The position numbers and the translations under genes were made by a program. DNA of 64,000 bases from positions 22,482 to 86,481 of the forward strand of contig SUXQ01000007.1 of the NCBI GenBank assembly GCA_015060905.1, in the 5' to 3' direction. This document shows, one piece after another, positions 16,032-25,727 of the stretch (position 1 is the first letter of the stretch; every line of letters begins with the position of its first letter). This DNA comes from Bacteroidales bacterium (GTDB taxonomy: Bacteria > Bacteroidota > Bacteroidia > Bacteroidales > Bacteroidaceae). Below the pieces are notes generated by a model. That model had not been told where the DNA came from and searched no databases. It saw only the letters and a program-made list of their open reading frames with translations.

Positions 16032-17465
16032 ATGGAAAAGAAAAACTATAACAATATTTGCCGACGCGAATTTCTCAAACGTCTGAACGCAGCAACAGCA
16101 ACCGTTGCAGGAGCATCACTTGTAGGATGCAGCAACGCAAACACAAATGCAACAGCAAACGCATCGAAAAAAGAGAAGAGCGGAGGAATGACCTACCGAA
16201 CAACACCCACAACAGGCGACAAAGTATCGCTATTGGGGTACGGTTGCATGCGATGGTTCACGCTGCGCGACAAAGAGACAGGCATCATCGACCAAGATGG
16301 CGTAAACGAACTTATAGACCACGCCATTGCCAATGGAGTAAACTATTTCGACACAGCCCCCGTTTACTGCGACGGCGAGTGTGAACGTGTGACAGGCATA
16401 GCCCTTAACCGCCATCCGAGAGACAAATTTTACATAGCAGCAAAAATATCCAACCTCTCGCCCAACCAATGGAGCCGCGAAGAGACGTTGAAAATGTACG
16501 AAAATTCGTTCAAGGAATTGAACATGGACTACATAGACTACCTGCTGTTGCACGGCGTGGGAATGGGAACAGGAATAGAAGAATTTGAAAACCGATTCAT
16601 AAAGAACGGAGTGCTCGACCATCTGCTCGAAGAGCGCAAGAAAGGTCGCATACGCAATCTCGGCTGGTCGTTCCACGGCGACGTAAAGGTGTTCGACCAT
16701 CTGTTGAAACTGCACGACGAGGGTAAATACACATGGGACTTTGCGCAGATTCAACTTAATTATGTAGATTGGAAGCACGCGCAGGAGGAGCATCCGCGTA
16801 ACATTAACGCCGACTACCTATACGCCGAACTTGAAAAGCGCAATATTCCCGCAGTCATAATGGAGCCGCTGCTGGGCGGACGTCTGGCAAACGTACCCGA
16901 CCACATTGCACTGCAGTTGAAGGAGCGTCGCCCCGACCTTTCGATAGCCTCATGGGCTTTTCGTTTCGCAGGCACACGCCCCGGCATTCTGTCGGTGCTT
17001 AGCGGAATGCCATACATGGAACACCTTAAAGAGAATATAGAGACCTTCTCACCCTTAGAGCCACTGACACAGGAAGACATGGATTTTCTCGACTCTACGG
17101 CACAACAGCTTCTGCGCTACCCCACTATCCCCTGCAACAACTGCAAATATTGCATGCCCTGCCCATACGGCCTTGATATTCCGGGAATATTGTTGCACTT
17201 CAACAAATGTATAAACGAGGGCAGAATGCCGCTAACATCGCAGGACCCCACCTACCGTGAGGCACGACGTGCCTTTCTTATCGGCTACGACCGTTCGGTA
17301 CCCAAGTTGCGACAGGCCGACCACTGCATAGGATGTAACAAATGCACACAGCACTGCCCGCAGAGAATAAATATCCCTCGACAAATGAAGCGCATAGACA
17401 GATTTGTGGAGGACCTTAAACAAGAGCGCGAATTTGACAAGACCACATATATTTGGATGAGGTAA
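16032..17465 (+). CDS. Tat-exported aldo/keto reductase with C-terminal 4Fe-4S domain
   Basis: A 477-residue protein. The N-terminus has a twin-arginine signal, CRREFLKRL (Arg11-Arg12), then a hydrophobic stretch ending SLVGC, so it may also be lipidated at Cys33. Residues about 50-350 are the aldo/keto reductase barrel (GYGCMRWF, NYFDTAPVYCDG, DYIDYLLLHGVG, WSFHG). The C-terminal third has CNNCKYCMPCP and CIGCNKCTQHCP, the ligands for two 4Fe-4S clusters. Export plus Fe-S clusters suggests a periplasmic reductase fed by the membrane polyferredoxin encoded just before it, not a soluble NADPH enzyme. The substrate is unknown. Confidence 0.88.
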   Translation: MEKKNYNNICRREFLKRLNAATATVAGASLVGCSNANTNATANASKKEKSGGMTYRTTPTTGDKVSLLGYGCMRWFTLRDKETGIIDQDGVNELIDHAIANGVNYFDTAPVYCDGECERVTGIALNRHPRDKFYIAAKISNLSPNQWSREETLKMYENSFKELNMDYIDYLLLHGVGMGTGIEEFENRFIKNGVLDHLLEERKKGRIRNLGWSFHGDVKVFDHLLKLHDEGKYTWDFAQIQLNYVDWKHAQEEHPRNINADYLYAELEKRNIPAVIMEPLLGGRLANVPDHIALQLKERRPDLSIASWAFRFAGTRPGILSVLSGMPYMEHLKENIETFSPLEPLTQEDMDFLDSTAQQLLRYPTIPCNNCKYCMPCPYGLDIPGILLHFNKCINEGRMPLTSQDPTYREARRAFLIGYDRSVPKLRQADHCIGCNKCTQHCPQRINIPRQMKRIDRFVEDLKQEREFDKTTYIWMR

Positions 17466-17499
17466 CACCACACACGATAAAAAAACAAACATCAACCCC

Positions 17500-17534
17500 G
17501 CAATACAAAAAAATCTTCTATTTTTTTGTATTGC
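17500..17534 (+). terminator. Terminator after the aldo/keto reductase
   Basis: Inverted repeat GCAATACAAAAAAA / TTTTTTTGTATTGC with a 7-nt loop. The T run is within the right arm. Confidence 0.8.
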
Positions 17535-17547
17535 GCTTGAGTTGCAC

Positions 17548-17555
17548 TATTTTTG
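17548..17555 (+). promoter_or_regulatory. -7 box TATTTTTG for asnA-ung
   Basis: Perfect TAnnTTTG, 41 bp before the preferred asnA ATG at 17597. Confidence 0.6.
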
Positions 17556-17596
17556 CAATCTGAATATTGCGAAATAGCTTCACACACAAAAAAACG

Positions 17597-18634
17597 ATGA
17601 AAATATTTAAATTACCCGAAACATACAAACCTCTGCTCGACCTTAAACAGACAGAGCTTGCCATAAAGCAGATAAAAGAGACCTTTCAGAATAATCTTTC
17701 CTCGACACTATGCTTGCGACGCGTCACAGCCCCGCTTTTCGTGCTAAGAGGAACAGGACTCAACGACGACCTTAACGGCGTTGAGAATGCTGTAAATTTC
17801 CCTATAAAAGACATGAACGGAGCAGTTGCCGAGGTTGTCCACTCACTTGCAAAATGGAAACGTGTAACATTAGCCGACTACGAGATTAAAGAGGGTCACG
17901 GTATCTACACAGACATGAACGCCATACGCGCCGACGAGGAGCTTGACAACCTTCACTCGCTGTATGTGGACCAATGGGATTGGGAACGGGTAATTACCGC
18001 CGAGGAGCGAACAGTTTCGTTCCTGCGCAAAGTGGTGGAGGATATTTACTCGGCAATCATCCGCACAGAATACACACTGTGCGAATATTACCCCACACTG
18101 AAGCCCATGCTCCCCCCGAAAATACATTTTATACACTCCGAGGAACTGCGTCGTCTGTACCCCACAATGACACCCAAAGAGCGCGAAAATGCAATAACAA
18201 AAGAGCATAAGGCAGTGTTTATCATAGGCATCGGCGGAGAATTGGGCGACGGCACACGTCACGACAATCGCGCTCCGGACTACGATGATTACAGCACCCC
18301 CAACGAAGATGGCTTCAGCGGTCTCAACGGAGATTTGTTCATTTGGTCGCCCGTGCTTGGATGTGCAATAGAACTTTCGTCGATGGGTATACGCGTGGAC
18401 AAAGAAGCACTGTTGCATCAGCTTGCAATTTCGGGCAAAGAGGAGCGCAAAGAACTTTATTTCCACCGTCGCCTGCTGGACGGCAGCCTGCCCCTTTCAA
18501 TCGGCGGAGGATTGGGACAGTCGCGCCTTTGTATGTTGCTGTTGCAGAAAGCACACATTGGCGAAATTCAGGCAAGCATCTGGCCACAGGAAATGCGCGA
18601 CGGATGCAAAGAAATTGGTATTCCCCTAATCTAA
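17597..18634 (+). CDS. asnA: Aspartate-ammonia ligase (asparagine synthetase A)
   Basis: A 345-residue class II aminoacyl-tRNA-synthetase-like enzyme that makes asparagine from aspartate, ammonia and ATP. Recognisable AsnA segments include LDLKQTELAIKQIKETF, GTGLNDDLNGVE, KRVTLADYEIKEGHGIYTDM (long motif split here only in description), DQWDWE and the C-terminal GGGLGQSRLCMLLLQ motif 3 with its ATP-binding Arg. An in-frame ATG lies 30 bp upstream at 17567, but homology begins at MKIFKLPETY, so 17597 is used. ung follows 16 bp later in the same unit. Confidence 0.95.
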   Translation: MKIFKLPETYKPLLDLKQTELAIKQIKETFQNNLSSTLCLRRVTAPLFVLRGTGLNDDLNGVENAVNFPIKDMNGAVAEVVHSLAKWKRVTLADYEIKEGHGIYTDMNAIRADEELDNLHSLYVDQWDWERVITAEERTVSFLRKVVEDIYSAIIRTEYTLCEYYPTLKPMLPPKIHFIHSEELRRLYPTMTPKERENAITKEHKAVFIIGIGGELGDGTRHDNRAPDYDDYSTPNEDGFSGLNGDLFIWSPVLGCAIELSSMGIRVDKEALLHQLAISGKEERKELYFHRRLLDGSLPLSIGGGLGQSRLCMLLLQKAHIGEIQASIWPQEMRDGCKEIGIPLI

Positions 18635-18650
18635 ACTGATACACTCGACA

Positions 18651-19313
18651 ATGAATGTAAAAATTGAAGATAGCTGGAAAAAACAGTTAGCCGAAGAGTT
18701 TGAAAAGCCCTATTTTGCCCAACTGACAGAATTTGTCCGCAACGAATATTCGACAGGCACAATCTATCCGCCCGCAAAGCTTATCTTTAATGCATTCGAC
18801 CACTGCCCGTTCGACAAAGTAAAAGTAGTAATAATAGGGCAGGACCCTTACCATGGCGCGGGACAAGCTAACGGCCTATGTTTCTCGGTAAACAAAGGAA
18901 TTGCGATGCCCCCGTCGCTAGTTAATATCTTTAAAGAGATTGCAGCCGACACAGGAAAGCCAATGCCAACGGATGGTGACCTTACCCGCTGGAGCGACCA
19001 GGGAGTGCTGCTGCTGAACGCTACCCTGACAGTACGTGCAGGCAATGCAGGCTCGCATCAGCGTCGCGGATGGGAAGAGTTTACCGACGCAGCCATACGC
19101 ATCCTTGCCGAGAAACGCGAAAATATAGTTTTTATACTTTGGGGAAGCTACGCTCAGCGCAAGGGAGCATTCATCGACAGAGAGAAACACCTGGTGCTAA
19201 CCTCGCCGCACCCCTCGCCCCTGTCGGCCTACGCGGGATTCTTTGGCAACCATCATTTTACACTCACCAACGACTTTCTTGTAAAGAATGGCAAAGAGCC
19301 GATAGATTGGTAA
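18651..19313 (+). CDS. ung: Uracil-DNA glycosylase, family 1
   Basis: Removes uracil from DNA as the first step of base excision repair. The 220-residue protein carries the water-activating motif GQDPYHG (residues 63-69, catalytic Asp65 and His68). It also has the GLCFSV phenylalanine pocket, LLLNATLTV and the HPSPLSAY minor-groove loop, all diagnostic of Ung. It is second gene after asnA and is followed by a strong terminator. Confidence 0.97.
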   Translation: MNVKIEDSWKKQLAEEFEKPYFAQLTEFVRNEYSTGTIYPPAKLIFNAFDHCPFDKVKVVIIGQDPYHGAGQANGLCFSVNKGIAMPPSLVNIFKEIAADTGKPMPTDGDLTRWSDQGVLLLNATLTVRAGNAGSHQRRGWEEFTDAAIRILAEKRENIVFILWGSYAQRKGAFIDREKHLVLTSPHPSPLSAYAGFFGNHHFTLTNDFLVKNGKEPIDW

Positions 19314-19326
19314 AAAACACATATAA

Positions 19327-19360
19327 AAAATATCATCGCAAATATTTGCGATGATATTTT
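19327..19360. terminator. Bidirectional terminator between ung and the acidic protein gene
   Basis: AAAATATCATCGCAAA / TTTGCGATGATATTTT, 16-bp arms around a 2-nt centre, flanked by A and T runs between convergent genes. Confidence 0.85.
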
Positions 19361-19402
19361 TTATCAGAAATTTAAACAGAGTCTCAATCTACACAATAAA
19401 TC

Positions 19403-19738
19403 CTACTCTTCATCCTCGTCGATAGCCCCGCAATAAGCAAGCTCGCCCTCGACAATAAAGAAAAGTTCCTCGGGGTCATACTCCCCGATATTATCCTTTT
19501 TAGCCTCCTTTGCAACATACTTTGCAATAGCATCAATATCAATTTCTATGCAACCATCCGCATCGCCTTGAGATTCAAAAATTCCGCTCTTGTCGTAGTA
19601 GTCGTAGATAGTGTCAAGGAAATAATAAAACTCGTCGTCGCTGAATTTTTCCTTTAAATCCTGCGGCAAACGCTGACGGATATATTCGATAGTCTTTTCA
19701 TCATCAATATCCTCTTTGTTAAATTCGTCATTCTGCAT
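19403..19738 (-). CDS. Small acidic protein of unknown function
   Basis: A 111-residue, strongly acidic cytoplasmic protein (about a third Asp/Glu), starting MQNDEFNKED and ending AYCGAIDEDEE. Predicted mostly helical, with YYFLDTIYDYYDKSGI in the middle. No family named. It lies 25 bp after trxA in the dnaE-trxA unit. Confidence 0.75.
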   Translation of the reverse strand: MQNDEFNKEDIDDEKTIEYIRQRLPQDLKEKFSDDEFYYFLDTIYDYYDKSGIFESQGDADGCIEIDIDAIAKYVAKEAKKDNIGEYDPEELFFIVEGELAYCGAIDEDEE

Positions 19739-19763
19739 AATTCTTTAATTTAAAATGTTTATA

Positions 19764-20078
19764 CTAAAGAAGTTTCTCGAATTTTTCTTTGATGGCAGCC
19801 TTAGACATTGAGCCTACAAATTTATCAACAATCTGGCCATTCTTTATGAAAAGCACTGTGGGGACAGACATAATACCATATTCATCGGTAAGGTCCACAG
19901 CCTCTTCTATGTTACATTTGCCCACAATTACGCGACCATCATACTCCTCGGCAAGTTCGGCAAGCGAGGGAGCAATCTGACGGCAAGGGCCGCACCACGT
20001 TGCCCAAAAATCGAGCACTAAAGGAAGTTCCGATGCTAAAAACTCTCTTGAATTGTTGTCTGTTACTGTAATTTCCAT
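19764..20078 (-). CDS. trxA: Thioredoxin
   Basis: A 104-residue cytoplasmic thioredoxin with active site WCGPC (Trp28, Cys29, Cys32), cis-Pro in SVPTVLF and FKNGQ. No signal peptide. It keeps cytoplasmic disulfides reduced and serves ribonucleotide reductase and similar enzymes. It begins 20 bp after dnaE ends, in the same direction. Confidence 0.95.
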   Translation of the reverse strand: MEITVTDNNSREFLASELPLVLDFWATWCGPCRQIAPSLAELAEEYDGRVIVGKCNIEEAVDLTDEYGIMSVPTVLFIKNGQIVDKFVGSMSKAAIKEKFEKLL

Positions 20079-20098
20079 AATTTCGTTTTTTTATATTA

Positions 20099-23000
20099 TT
20101 AATTTAACTTATACTCGAATCCTTGCAAACTCTTAATATAGTCTATCAATTCCTGAGTGATATTTATTGAATAGTCCAAAGATACTAAACTTAATGTAAA
20201 TTCCTGCTCAACGTCGCGAATATTAAAGTTAATTTTACTTTTTCCGGGATTATTGCGTACATACTCCATTAAATCCTCGACAATATTGGCAGAAAGCTGT
20301 TCGATGGGAAACGACAAAGTGATACTCTTTACCGACTCATCTTTTACCTCGGAAAGCAGACGGATGTTGTTAATAACAAATTCGTATGAATCGGGGTCCC
20401 ACTGTCTGGGCTGACACGCACCTGTAATATAGACAAAATTCCCCGGAATAAAATAATTCTGTTTTTTTATCCAATCGTCCCCGAAAAGAGCAATTTCGGC
20501 CTTACCCGAAAAATCCTCGACAGCAACAATGCCGTAAGGGTTACCTTTCTTCGTAAACCCTGTGCGCGGCGGGTCGGCAACAAGGCCGCCCATTGTTATT
20601 TTGCGTCCGGCAAGAGCATTTTTGTCGGCAAGCTCCACAGCCTTTGTGTTACAAAATTCATTGAGCACAAGCGAATATTCATCCAGAGGATGCGCCGACA
20701 AATAAATACCCACAAGCTCACGCTCCTTATTCAGACGCGCAAGAGTACTCCACTCCTCGGCAACCGGAACTTCCGGAGTAGGAATTTCGGGCATATCCTG
20801 CGCACCGAACAGCGAATTTAGTGACGAATTTTTATCCTGCTGATACCTGTTGCCGTAACGAATGAGCGTGTCGAGGAAAGACTCTCCCTTGCTGTTTACG
20901 CCCATATACTGCTCGCGCCTGATGCCACCGGGAAGCTCGTCGAATGCACCCGAAAGAGCCAGACACTCGAGATTCTTGCGGTTACACGCCGTCAGGTTCA
21001 CACGCTCCACAAAATTAAAAATGCTTGTATAAGGACCATTCGCCTCGCGGTCGTTTATAATCGACTGAACGGCATTCTCGCCGACACCCTTCACGGCGCA
21101 CAATCCGAAACGAATATCCCCCTGCTTGTTCACGCTGAACTTGCGGTGCGACTCATTAACGTCGGGACCAAGCACGTTTATATTCATGCTTTTACACTCC
21201 TGCATCAGCTTGGTAATTTCAGTAATATTCGAGAGGTTACGGCTGAGCGAGCCTGCCATATACTGCGACGGATAGTGAGCCTTCAGATAGGCAGTCTGAT
21301 AGGCCACCCACGAGTAACATGTTGCGTGAGACTTATTGAAGGCGTACGATGCAAACTTCTCCCAATCGGCCCATATTTTCTCGAGAATCTTCTCGTCGTG
21401 ACCGTTAGCCTTTCCACCGTTTATAAACTTAGGCTTAAGCTCGTCCAGCTTATCTTTCAGCTTTTTACCCATCGCCTTACGCAGAGTATCACTCTCGCCA
21501 CGAGTAAAATCGGCAAGCTGGCGCGAGAGGAGCATAACCTGCTCTTGATAGACAGTAATTCCGTAAGTATCTTTCAGATACTTTTCCATACAGGGAATAT
21601 CATACTGCACAAGTTCGGGGTTGTGCTTACGGCTGATAAAGTCAGGAATATAGTCCATCGGGCCTGGACGATACAGCGCATTCATGGCTATAAGATCCTC
21701 GAAAGTACTCGGCTGCAATTCGCGCAGATATTTTTGCATACCCGGCGACTCAAATTGGAATGTACCGATGGTGTTTCCCTTACAATATAGTTCGTATGTC
21801 AGTTTATCGTCTATGGGAATATTGTCAATATCAATCTCTTCGCCCAAGCTGCGACGTATATTTTCTACAGCCTCGTTAATGACCGAGAGGGTCTTAAGAC
21901 CCAAAAAGTCCATCTTTATGAGGCCCGTATCTTCAATGACGCTACCCTCGTACTGCGTCACAAGCAGTTTCTCGCCCGTCTCTTTATCCTCGGCAACGCT
22001 GGTGGGCACATGGTCGGTAATTGCGTCGCGGCAGATAATAATGCCACACGCGTGCACACCTGTGTTTCGCACATTACCCTCGAGCATTTTGGCATATTTT
22101 ATAGTATTGCGCATCTGCTCGTTGGGCGACGATTCAGCCTCACGAAGTTCGGGCACGACGGAAATTGCATTTTTCAGATTCATTTTCAATCCGTCGGGCA
22201 AGCGGTCGGGGATTGCCTTGCACAATTTATTTGAAACATCGAGCGGCAGTTTCTGCACGCGTGCAACGTCCTTTATGGCAAGTTTCGTAGCCATTGTGCC
22301 GTATGTAATAATGTGCGCAACCTTCTCCTGACCATATTTGTTTGTTACCCATTTAAGAACCTCGGCACGACCATCGTCGTCAAAGTCTACGTCAATATCA
22401 GGCAGAGAGATACGGTCGGGGTTCAGGAAACGCTCGAACAGAAGGTCGTATTTTATAGGGTCCACACGCGTGATACTGAGTGCGTATGCAACGACGCTTC
22501 CTGCTGCCGAGCCGCGTCCGGGACCAACGGATACTCCAAGTTCTTCGCGTGCAGCTTTTATAAAGTCCTGCACAATAAGGAAGTAGCCGGGGAAACCCAT
22601 AGTCTTCATAATGTGAAGCTCAAAATCTATGCGGTCGGTGAGCTCTTGGCTGAAAGGCTCGGGGTAAAGTTTTTTCGCCCCGTCGTATGTAAGTTTGCGC
22701 AGATAGTCACCCTCTAATTTTATACGGTACAGTTTGTCGTAACCGCCCAACTTTTTTATTTTAGCTTCGGCCGCCTCTTGCGACATTACCACGTTACCCT
22801 TTTCGTCGCGCGTAAATTCATTGAAGAGGTCCTCGTGAGTATACTTTTTTCTATACTCCTCTTCGGTGCCAAACTCCTCGGGAATTGCAAATGTGGGCAT
22901 AATGGGAGCATTGTCGATGCTGTAAAACTCCACCTTATTGCAAATTTCCACCGTATTTGAAAGAGCCTCGGGGTACTCGGCAAAAATCTCGTTCATTTCG

Positions 23001-23800
23001 GCACGAGTCTTCATCCACTCCTGCTTAGAGTAAAGCATACGGTTAGGATCATTCAAGTCCTTGCCCGTATTCAGGCAGATAAGGTGGTCGTGAGCTTCGG
23101 CATTCTCTTCGTCCACAAAATGCACATCATTGGTACACACCAATTTAATGCCAAACTTTTTACTATACTCAACAAGATGCTTATTAACCTCAACCTGCAA
23201 AGGATAAACCTCGTGATTGGCACGTTCTACGGTAGCCTTATGCAACTGAAGTTCCAAATAAAAATCCTCGCCGAAAGTATCCTTGAACCACCGGATAGTA
23301 CGCTCGGCCTCTTCAAAGTTTCCATTCTTTATATATTGCGGAATCTCACCTCCCAGACAGGCCGAACAAACAATCAATCCCTCTTTATACTTTTCGAGCT
23401 CGACCTTGTCGGTACGAGGGTGATAATAGTAACCCTCGGTCCAAGCCTTCGACACTAATTTAACAAGATTGTGGTAACCGGTAAGGTTTTTTGCAAGCAC
23501 AACAAGGTGATGAGCCTTCTGGTCCTCTTTTCCCTCCTTATTAAATAGGCGACGCGACGCCACATACATTTCGCAACCAATAATAGGCTTAAATTTTTCC
23601 TCGGGAGCCTTTCCCTTATTCTTCTTATTCACATAATTATAGAACTCCTTGATACCCATCATATTTCCATGATCGGTAACAGCAATTCCACACATTCCGT
23701 CAGCAATAGCCTTATCAACCAAACGGGAGATAGAGGCCTGTCCGTCGAGAATAGAATATTGAGTATGCACATGTAAATGAACAAAATCTTCCATCGGCAC
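20099..23800 (-). CDS. dnaE: DNA polymerase III alpha subunit
   Basis: A 1233-residue replicative polymerase. The N-terminal PHP domain begins HLHVHTQYSILDG (from residue 8). The palm carries SVGPGRGSAAGS and the catalytic PDIDVDFDDDGR. The fingers have PGPMDYIPDF and KSHATCYSWVAYQTAYLK. A helix-hairpin-helix segment follows, then an OB fold (ITMGGLVADPP...). It lacks an epsilon-type exonuclease insertion, so it is DnaE and not PolC. Met1 or Met3 could start it. Downstream trxA is 20 bp away. Confidence 0.97.
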   Translation of the reverse strand: MPMEDFVHLHVHTQYSILDGQASISRLVDKAIADGMCGIAVTDHGNMMGIKEFYNYVNKKNKGKAPEEKFKPIIGCEMYVASRRLFNKEGKEDQKAHHLVVLAKNLTGYHNLVKLVSKAWTEGYYYHPRTDKVELEKYKEGLIVCSACLGGEIPQYIKNGNFEEAERTIRWFKDTFGEDFYLELQLHKATVERANHEVYPLQVEVNKHLVEYSKKFGIKLVCTNDVHFVDEENAEAHDHLICLNTGKDLNDPNRMLYSKQEWMKTRAEMNEIFAEYPEALSNTVEICNKVEFYSIDNAPIMPTFAIPEEFGTEEEYRKKYTHEDLFNEFTRDEKGNVVMSQEAAEAKIKKLGGYDKLYRIKLEGDYLRKLTYDGAKKLYPEPFSQELTDRIDFELHIMKTMGFPGYFLIVQDFIKAAREELGVSVGPGRGSAAGSVVAYALSITRVDPIKYDLLFERFLNPDRISLPDIDVDFDDDGRAEVLKWVTNKYGQEKVAHIITYGTMATKLAIKDVARVQKLPLDVSNKLCKAIPDRLPDGLKMNLKNAISVVPELREAESSPNEQMRNTIKYAKMLEGNVRNTGVHACGIIICRDAITDHVPTSVAEDKETGEKLLVTQYEGSVIEDTGLIKMDFLGLKTLSVINEAVENIRRSLGEEIDIDNIPIDDKLTYELYCKGNTIGTFQFESPGMQKYLRELQPSTFEDLIAMNALYRPGPMDYIPDFISRKHNPELVQYDIPCMEKYLKDTYGITVYQEQVMLLSRQLADFTRGESDTLRKAMGKKLKDKLDELKPKFINGGKANGHDEKILEKIWADWEKFASYAFNKSHATCYSWVAYQTAYLKAHYPSQYMAGSLSRNLSNITEITKLMQECKSMNINVLGPDVNESHRKFSVNKQGDIRFGLCAVKGVGENAVQSIINDREANGPYTSIFNFVERVNLTACNRKNLECLALSGAFDELPGGIRREQYMGVNSKGESFLDTLIRYGNRYQQDKNSSLNSLFGAQDMPEIPTPEVPVAEEWSTLARLNKERELVGIYLSAHPLDEYSLVLNEFCNTKAVELADKNALAGRKITMGGLVADPPRTGFTKKGNPYGIVAVEDFSGKAEIALFGDDWIKKQNYFIPGNFVYITGACQPRQWDPDSYEFVINNIRLLSEVKDESVKSITLSFPIEQLSANIVEDLMEYVRNNPGKSKINFNIRDVEQEFTLSLVSLDYSINITQELIDYIKSLQGFEYKLN

Positions 23801-23825
23801 AGTTTTTCACTTTTGATTAGAATGA

Positions 23826-23833
23826 TAAAGATA
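23826..23833 (-). promoter_or_regulatory. Probable -7 box TATCTTTA for dnaE
   Basis: TAAAGATA on plus, 25 bp before the dnaE start. One mismatch (terminal A for G). Confidence 0.4.
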
Positions 23834-23957
23834 GTAGCTTTCCGGGAAATTTCGTCACAATTATGATAAAAAGTTTTCAACAACAAAAAAAGTTTACAGC
23901 AAACACTCTAATCACTACGCTATTATAAAAAGCAGAAACTCTTTTTCATGTTTTTTG

Positions 23958-23988
23958 TTTGGAGTTTAACAAAAAATCACTATTTTTG
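23958..23988 (+). promoter_or_regulatory. Complete promoter TTTG-N19-TATTTTTG for psd
   Basis: TTTG at 23958-23961 and TATTTTTG at 23981-23988 with a 19-bp spacer, the full Bacteroidota consensus. It lies 21 bp before the first psd ATG. Confidence 0.75.
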
Positions 23989-24009
23989 TCAAATAAACTT
24001 TAGGAACTG

Positions 24010-24708
24010 ATGAAAAGAATTGAAAAATTAAAAAGAATAAGAAAGATGAGAATACATCGCGAGGGTACCTCCATCCTTGTAGTATCACTCATCATATTTC
24101 TTTTATTAAATTCACTTAGTTGGTACTTTGTTCCATGTAAGATATTCAACATACTACTGTTAGGAGGTTCTCTATTCATCTATCTGATGATGGTAAATTT
24201 CTTCCGCAGCCCCAAACGAGTATTCCCATACGATGATGTAGAAAAGCTTGTTGTCGCCCCTGCAGACGGCAAAGTAGTAGTCATAGAAGAAGTTTTCGAG
24301 CCCGACCACTTTAAAGACAAAAGAAGAATGATATCCATCTTCATGAGTCCATTAAACGTACACGCCAATTGGTACCCCGTAGAAGGAGTTGTGAAACGTG
24401 TCGGTCACCAAAGTGGTAAATTCATGAAAGCATGGCTGCCGAAAGCAAGCACAGAAAACGAACGTTCACTTGTAGTAATTGAGACCCCCGAAGGCACCGA
24501 AATTCTGGTACGACAGATAGCCGGAGCAATGGCACGCCGCATAGTAACATACGCCGAACCGGGAGAAGAATGTTTCATCGACCAACATATGGGATTCATA
24601 AAATTCGGTTCACGCGTAGACGTTTATCTGCCGTTAGATGCCGAGATATGCGTAGAATTGGAACAGAAAACCATTGGTGACGAAACAATTATTGCAAAAC
24701 TGAAATAA
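24010..24708 (+). CDS. psd: Phosphatidylserine decarboxylase proenzyme
   Basis: A 232-residue membrane enzyme that makes phosphatidylethanolamine from phosphatidylserine. Two hydrophobic segments (about residues 20-63) precede the catalytic part ([22 protein letters not shown]). The self-cleavage site is FGSR, Gly200-Ser201; Ser201 becomes the pyruvoyl group of the alpha chain. This is the short bacterial form. Met13 (MRIHREG) is an alternative start. pssA follows 10 bp later, giving both steps from CDP-diacylglycerol to PE in one operon. Confidence 0.95.
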   Translation: MKRIEKLKRIRKMRIHREGTSILVVSLIIFLLLNSLSWYFVPCKIFNILLLGGSLFIYLMMVNFFRSPKRVFPYDDVEKLVVAPADGKVVVIEEVFEPDHFKDKRRMISIFMSPLNVHANWYPVEGVVKRVGHQSGKFMKAWLPKASTENERSLVVIETPEGTEILVRQIAGAMARRIVTYAEPGEECFIDQHMGFIKFGSRVDVYLPLDAEICVELEQKTIGDETIIAKLK

Positions 24709-24718
24709 TCCACCGATT

Positions 24719-25423
24719 ATGAGCTTCAAAAAACATATCCCCAACGCAATAACATGTTGCAACTTGTTATCAGGCTGTATCTCTTGTGTAATGGCAATGG
24801 AGGGGAATTTTGTTTTAGCCTTGACATTCATTGTGATAGGCGCAGTTTTCGATTTTTTCGACGGAATGGTCGCACGTCTGTTGAAAGTAAGTTCGCCATT
24901 AGGCGTGCAGATTGATTCGCTTGCCGACGATATTACATTCGGCTTTGCCCCGTCGTTCATGGTGTTCACATACATGCAGAGGCTGACATTCCCCGAATAC
25001 CTTGCACCGGTGGCAGAAATCCTGCCCTTTACACCATTTTTAATATCGGCATTCTCGGCACTGCGCCTTGCGAAATTCAATATAGACAAACGTCAGACAA
25101 CAACATTCATAGGCTTGCCTACACCCGCCAACGCCCTCTTTTGGGCATCTTTGGTAGTAGGATACGGCACATTCATCAGCAGGCTGAACTACGGATGGCT
25201 TTTGATGTTAGGCCTGATAGCATTGTCATGTTATCTATTAGTAGCAGAAATTCCAATGTTCTCCATGAAAATAAAATATTTAGCATGGAGAGCGAACAAA
25301 ATAAGATACAGTTTCCTTATAGTTTCAGCACCTATGCTGTTATTGGGTGTCGGCGCAGCCGTTCCCATAATTTCGCTTTACGTTGCAATTTCTGTAGTAA
25401 AAACATTAGCTAGAAAGCGTTAA
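24719..25423 (+). CDS. pssA: CDP-diacylglycerol-serine O-phosphatidyltransferase
   Basis: A 234-residue integral membrane protein of the CDP-alcohol phosphatidyltransferase family. The signature D-x2-DG-x2-AR-x8-G-x3-D-x3-D is intact: Asp45, Asp48-Gly49, Ala52-Arg53, Gly62, Asp66, Asp70. Six to eight hydrophobic helices surround it. It makes phosphatidylserine, the substrate of the psd product encoded just upstream. Confidence 0.95.
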   Translation: MSFKKHIPNAITCCNLLSGCISCVMAMEGNFVLALTFIVIGAVFDFFDGMVARLLKVSSPLGVQIDSLADDITFGFAPSFMVFTYMQRLTFPEYLAPVAEILPFTPFLISAFSALRLAKFNIDKRQTTTFIGLPTPANALFWASLVVGYGTFISRLNYGWLLMLGLIALSCYLLVAEIPMFSMKIKYLAWRANKIRYSFLIVSAPMLLLGVGAAVPIISLYVAISVVKTLARKR

Positions 25424-25441
25424 TATTCACAAAGCAAAATA

Positions 25442-25723
25442 ATGAAATTCATCATACTTATAATACTGTTTTTCGCAGTAATATTTTTCCTTGTACCTTC
25501 AATAATTGCAGGGATAATACGATTCTTCCTCACAATGCTGGGAGGCGGAACAGGTTCTTCATCCTACCGTAACACAACCAATAGAGACGAAAATTACACC
25601 CGTTTCAAGAATAACGAAACAAGCGCGCCCGATGGCACCAAGAAAAAGGTGTTCGACAAGGACGAGGGTGAATATGTAAGTTTCGAAGAGATAAAGAAAG
25701 AAACGAACGAAGATAGCAAATAA
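25442..25723 (+). CDS. DUF4834 family small membrane protein
   Basis: A 93-residue protein with one long N-terminal membrane segment (residues 1-35) and a polar tail containing FDKDEGEYVSFEEIKKE, the pattern seen in Bacteroidota DUF4834 proteins. Function unknown. It sits 18 bp after pssA, so it is third in the phospholipid operon. Confidence 0.75.
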   Translation: MKFIILIILFFAVIFFLVPSIIAGIIRFFLTMLGGGTGSSSYRNTTNRDENYTRFKNNETSAPDGTKKKVFDKDEGEYVSFEEIKKETNEDSK

Positions 25724-25727
25724 ACAA

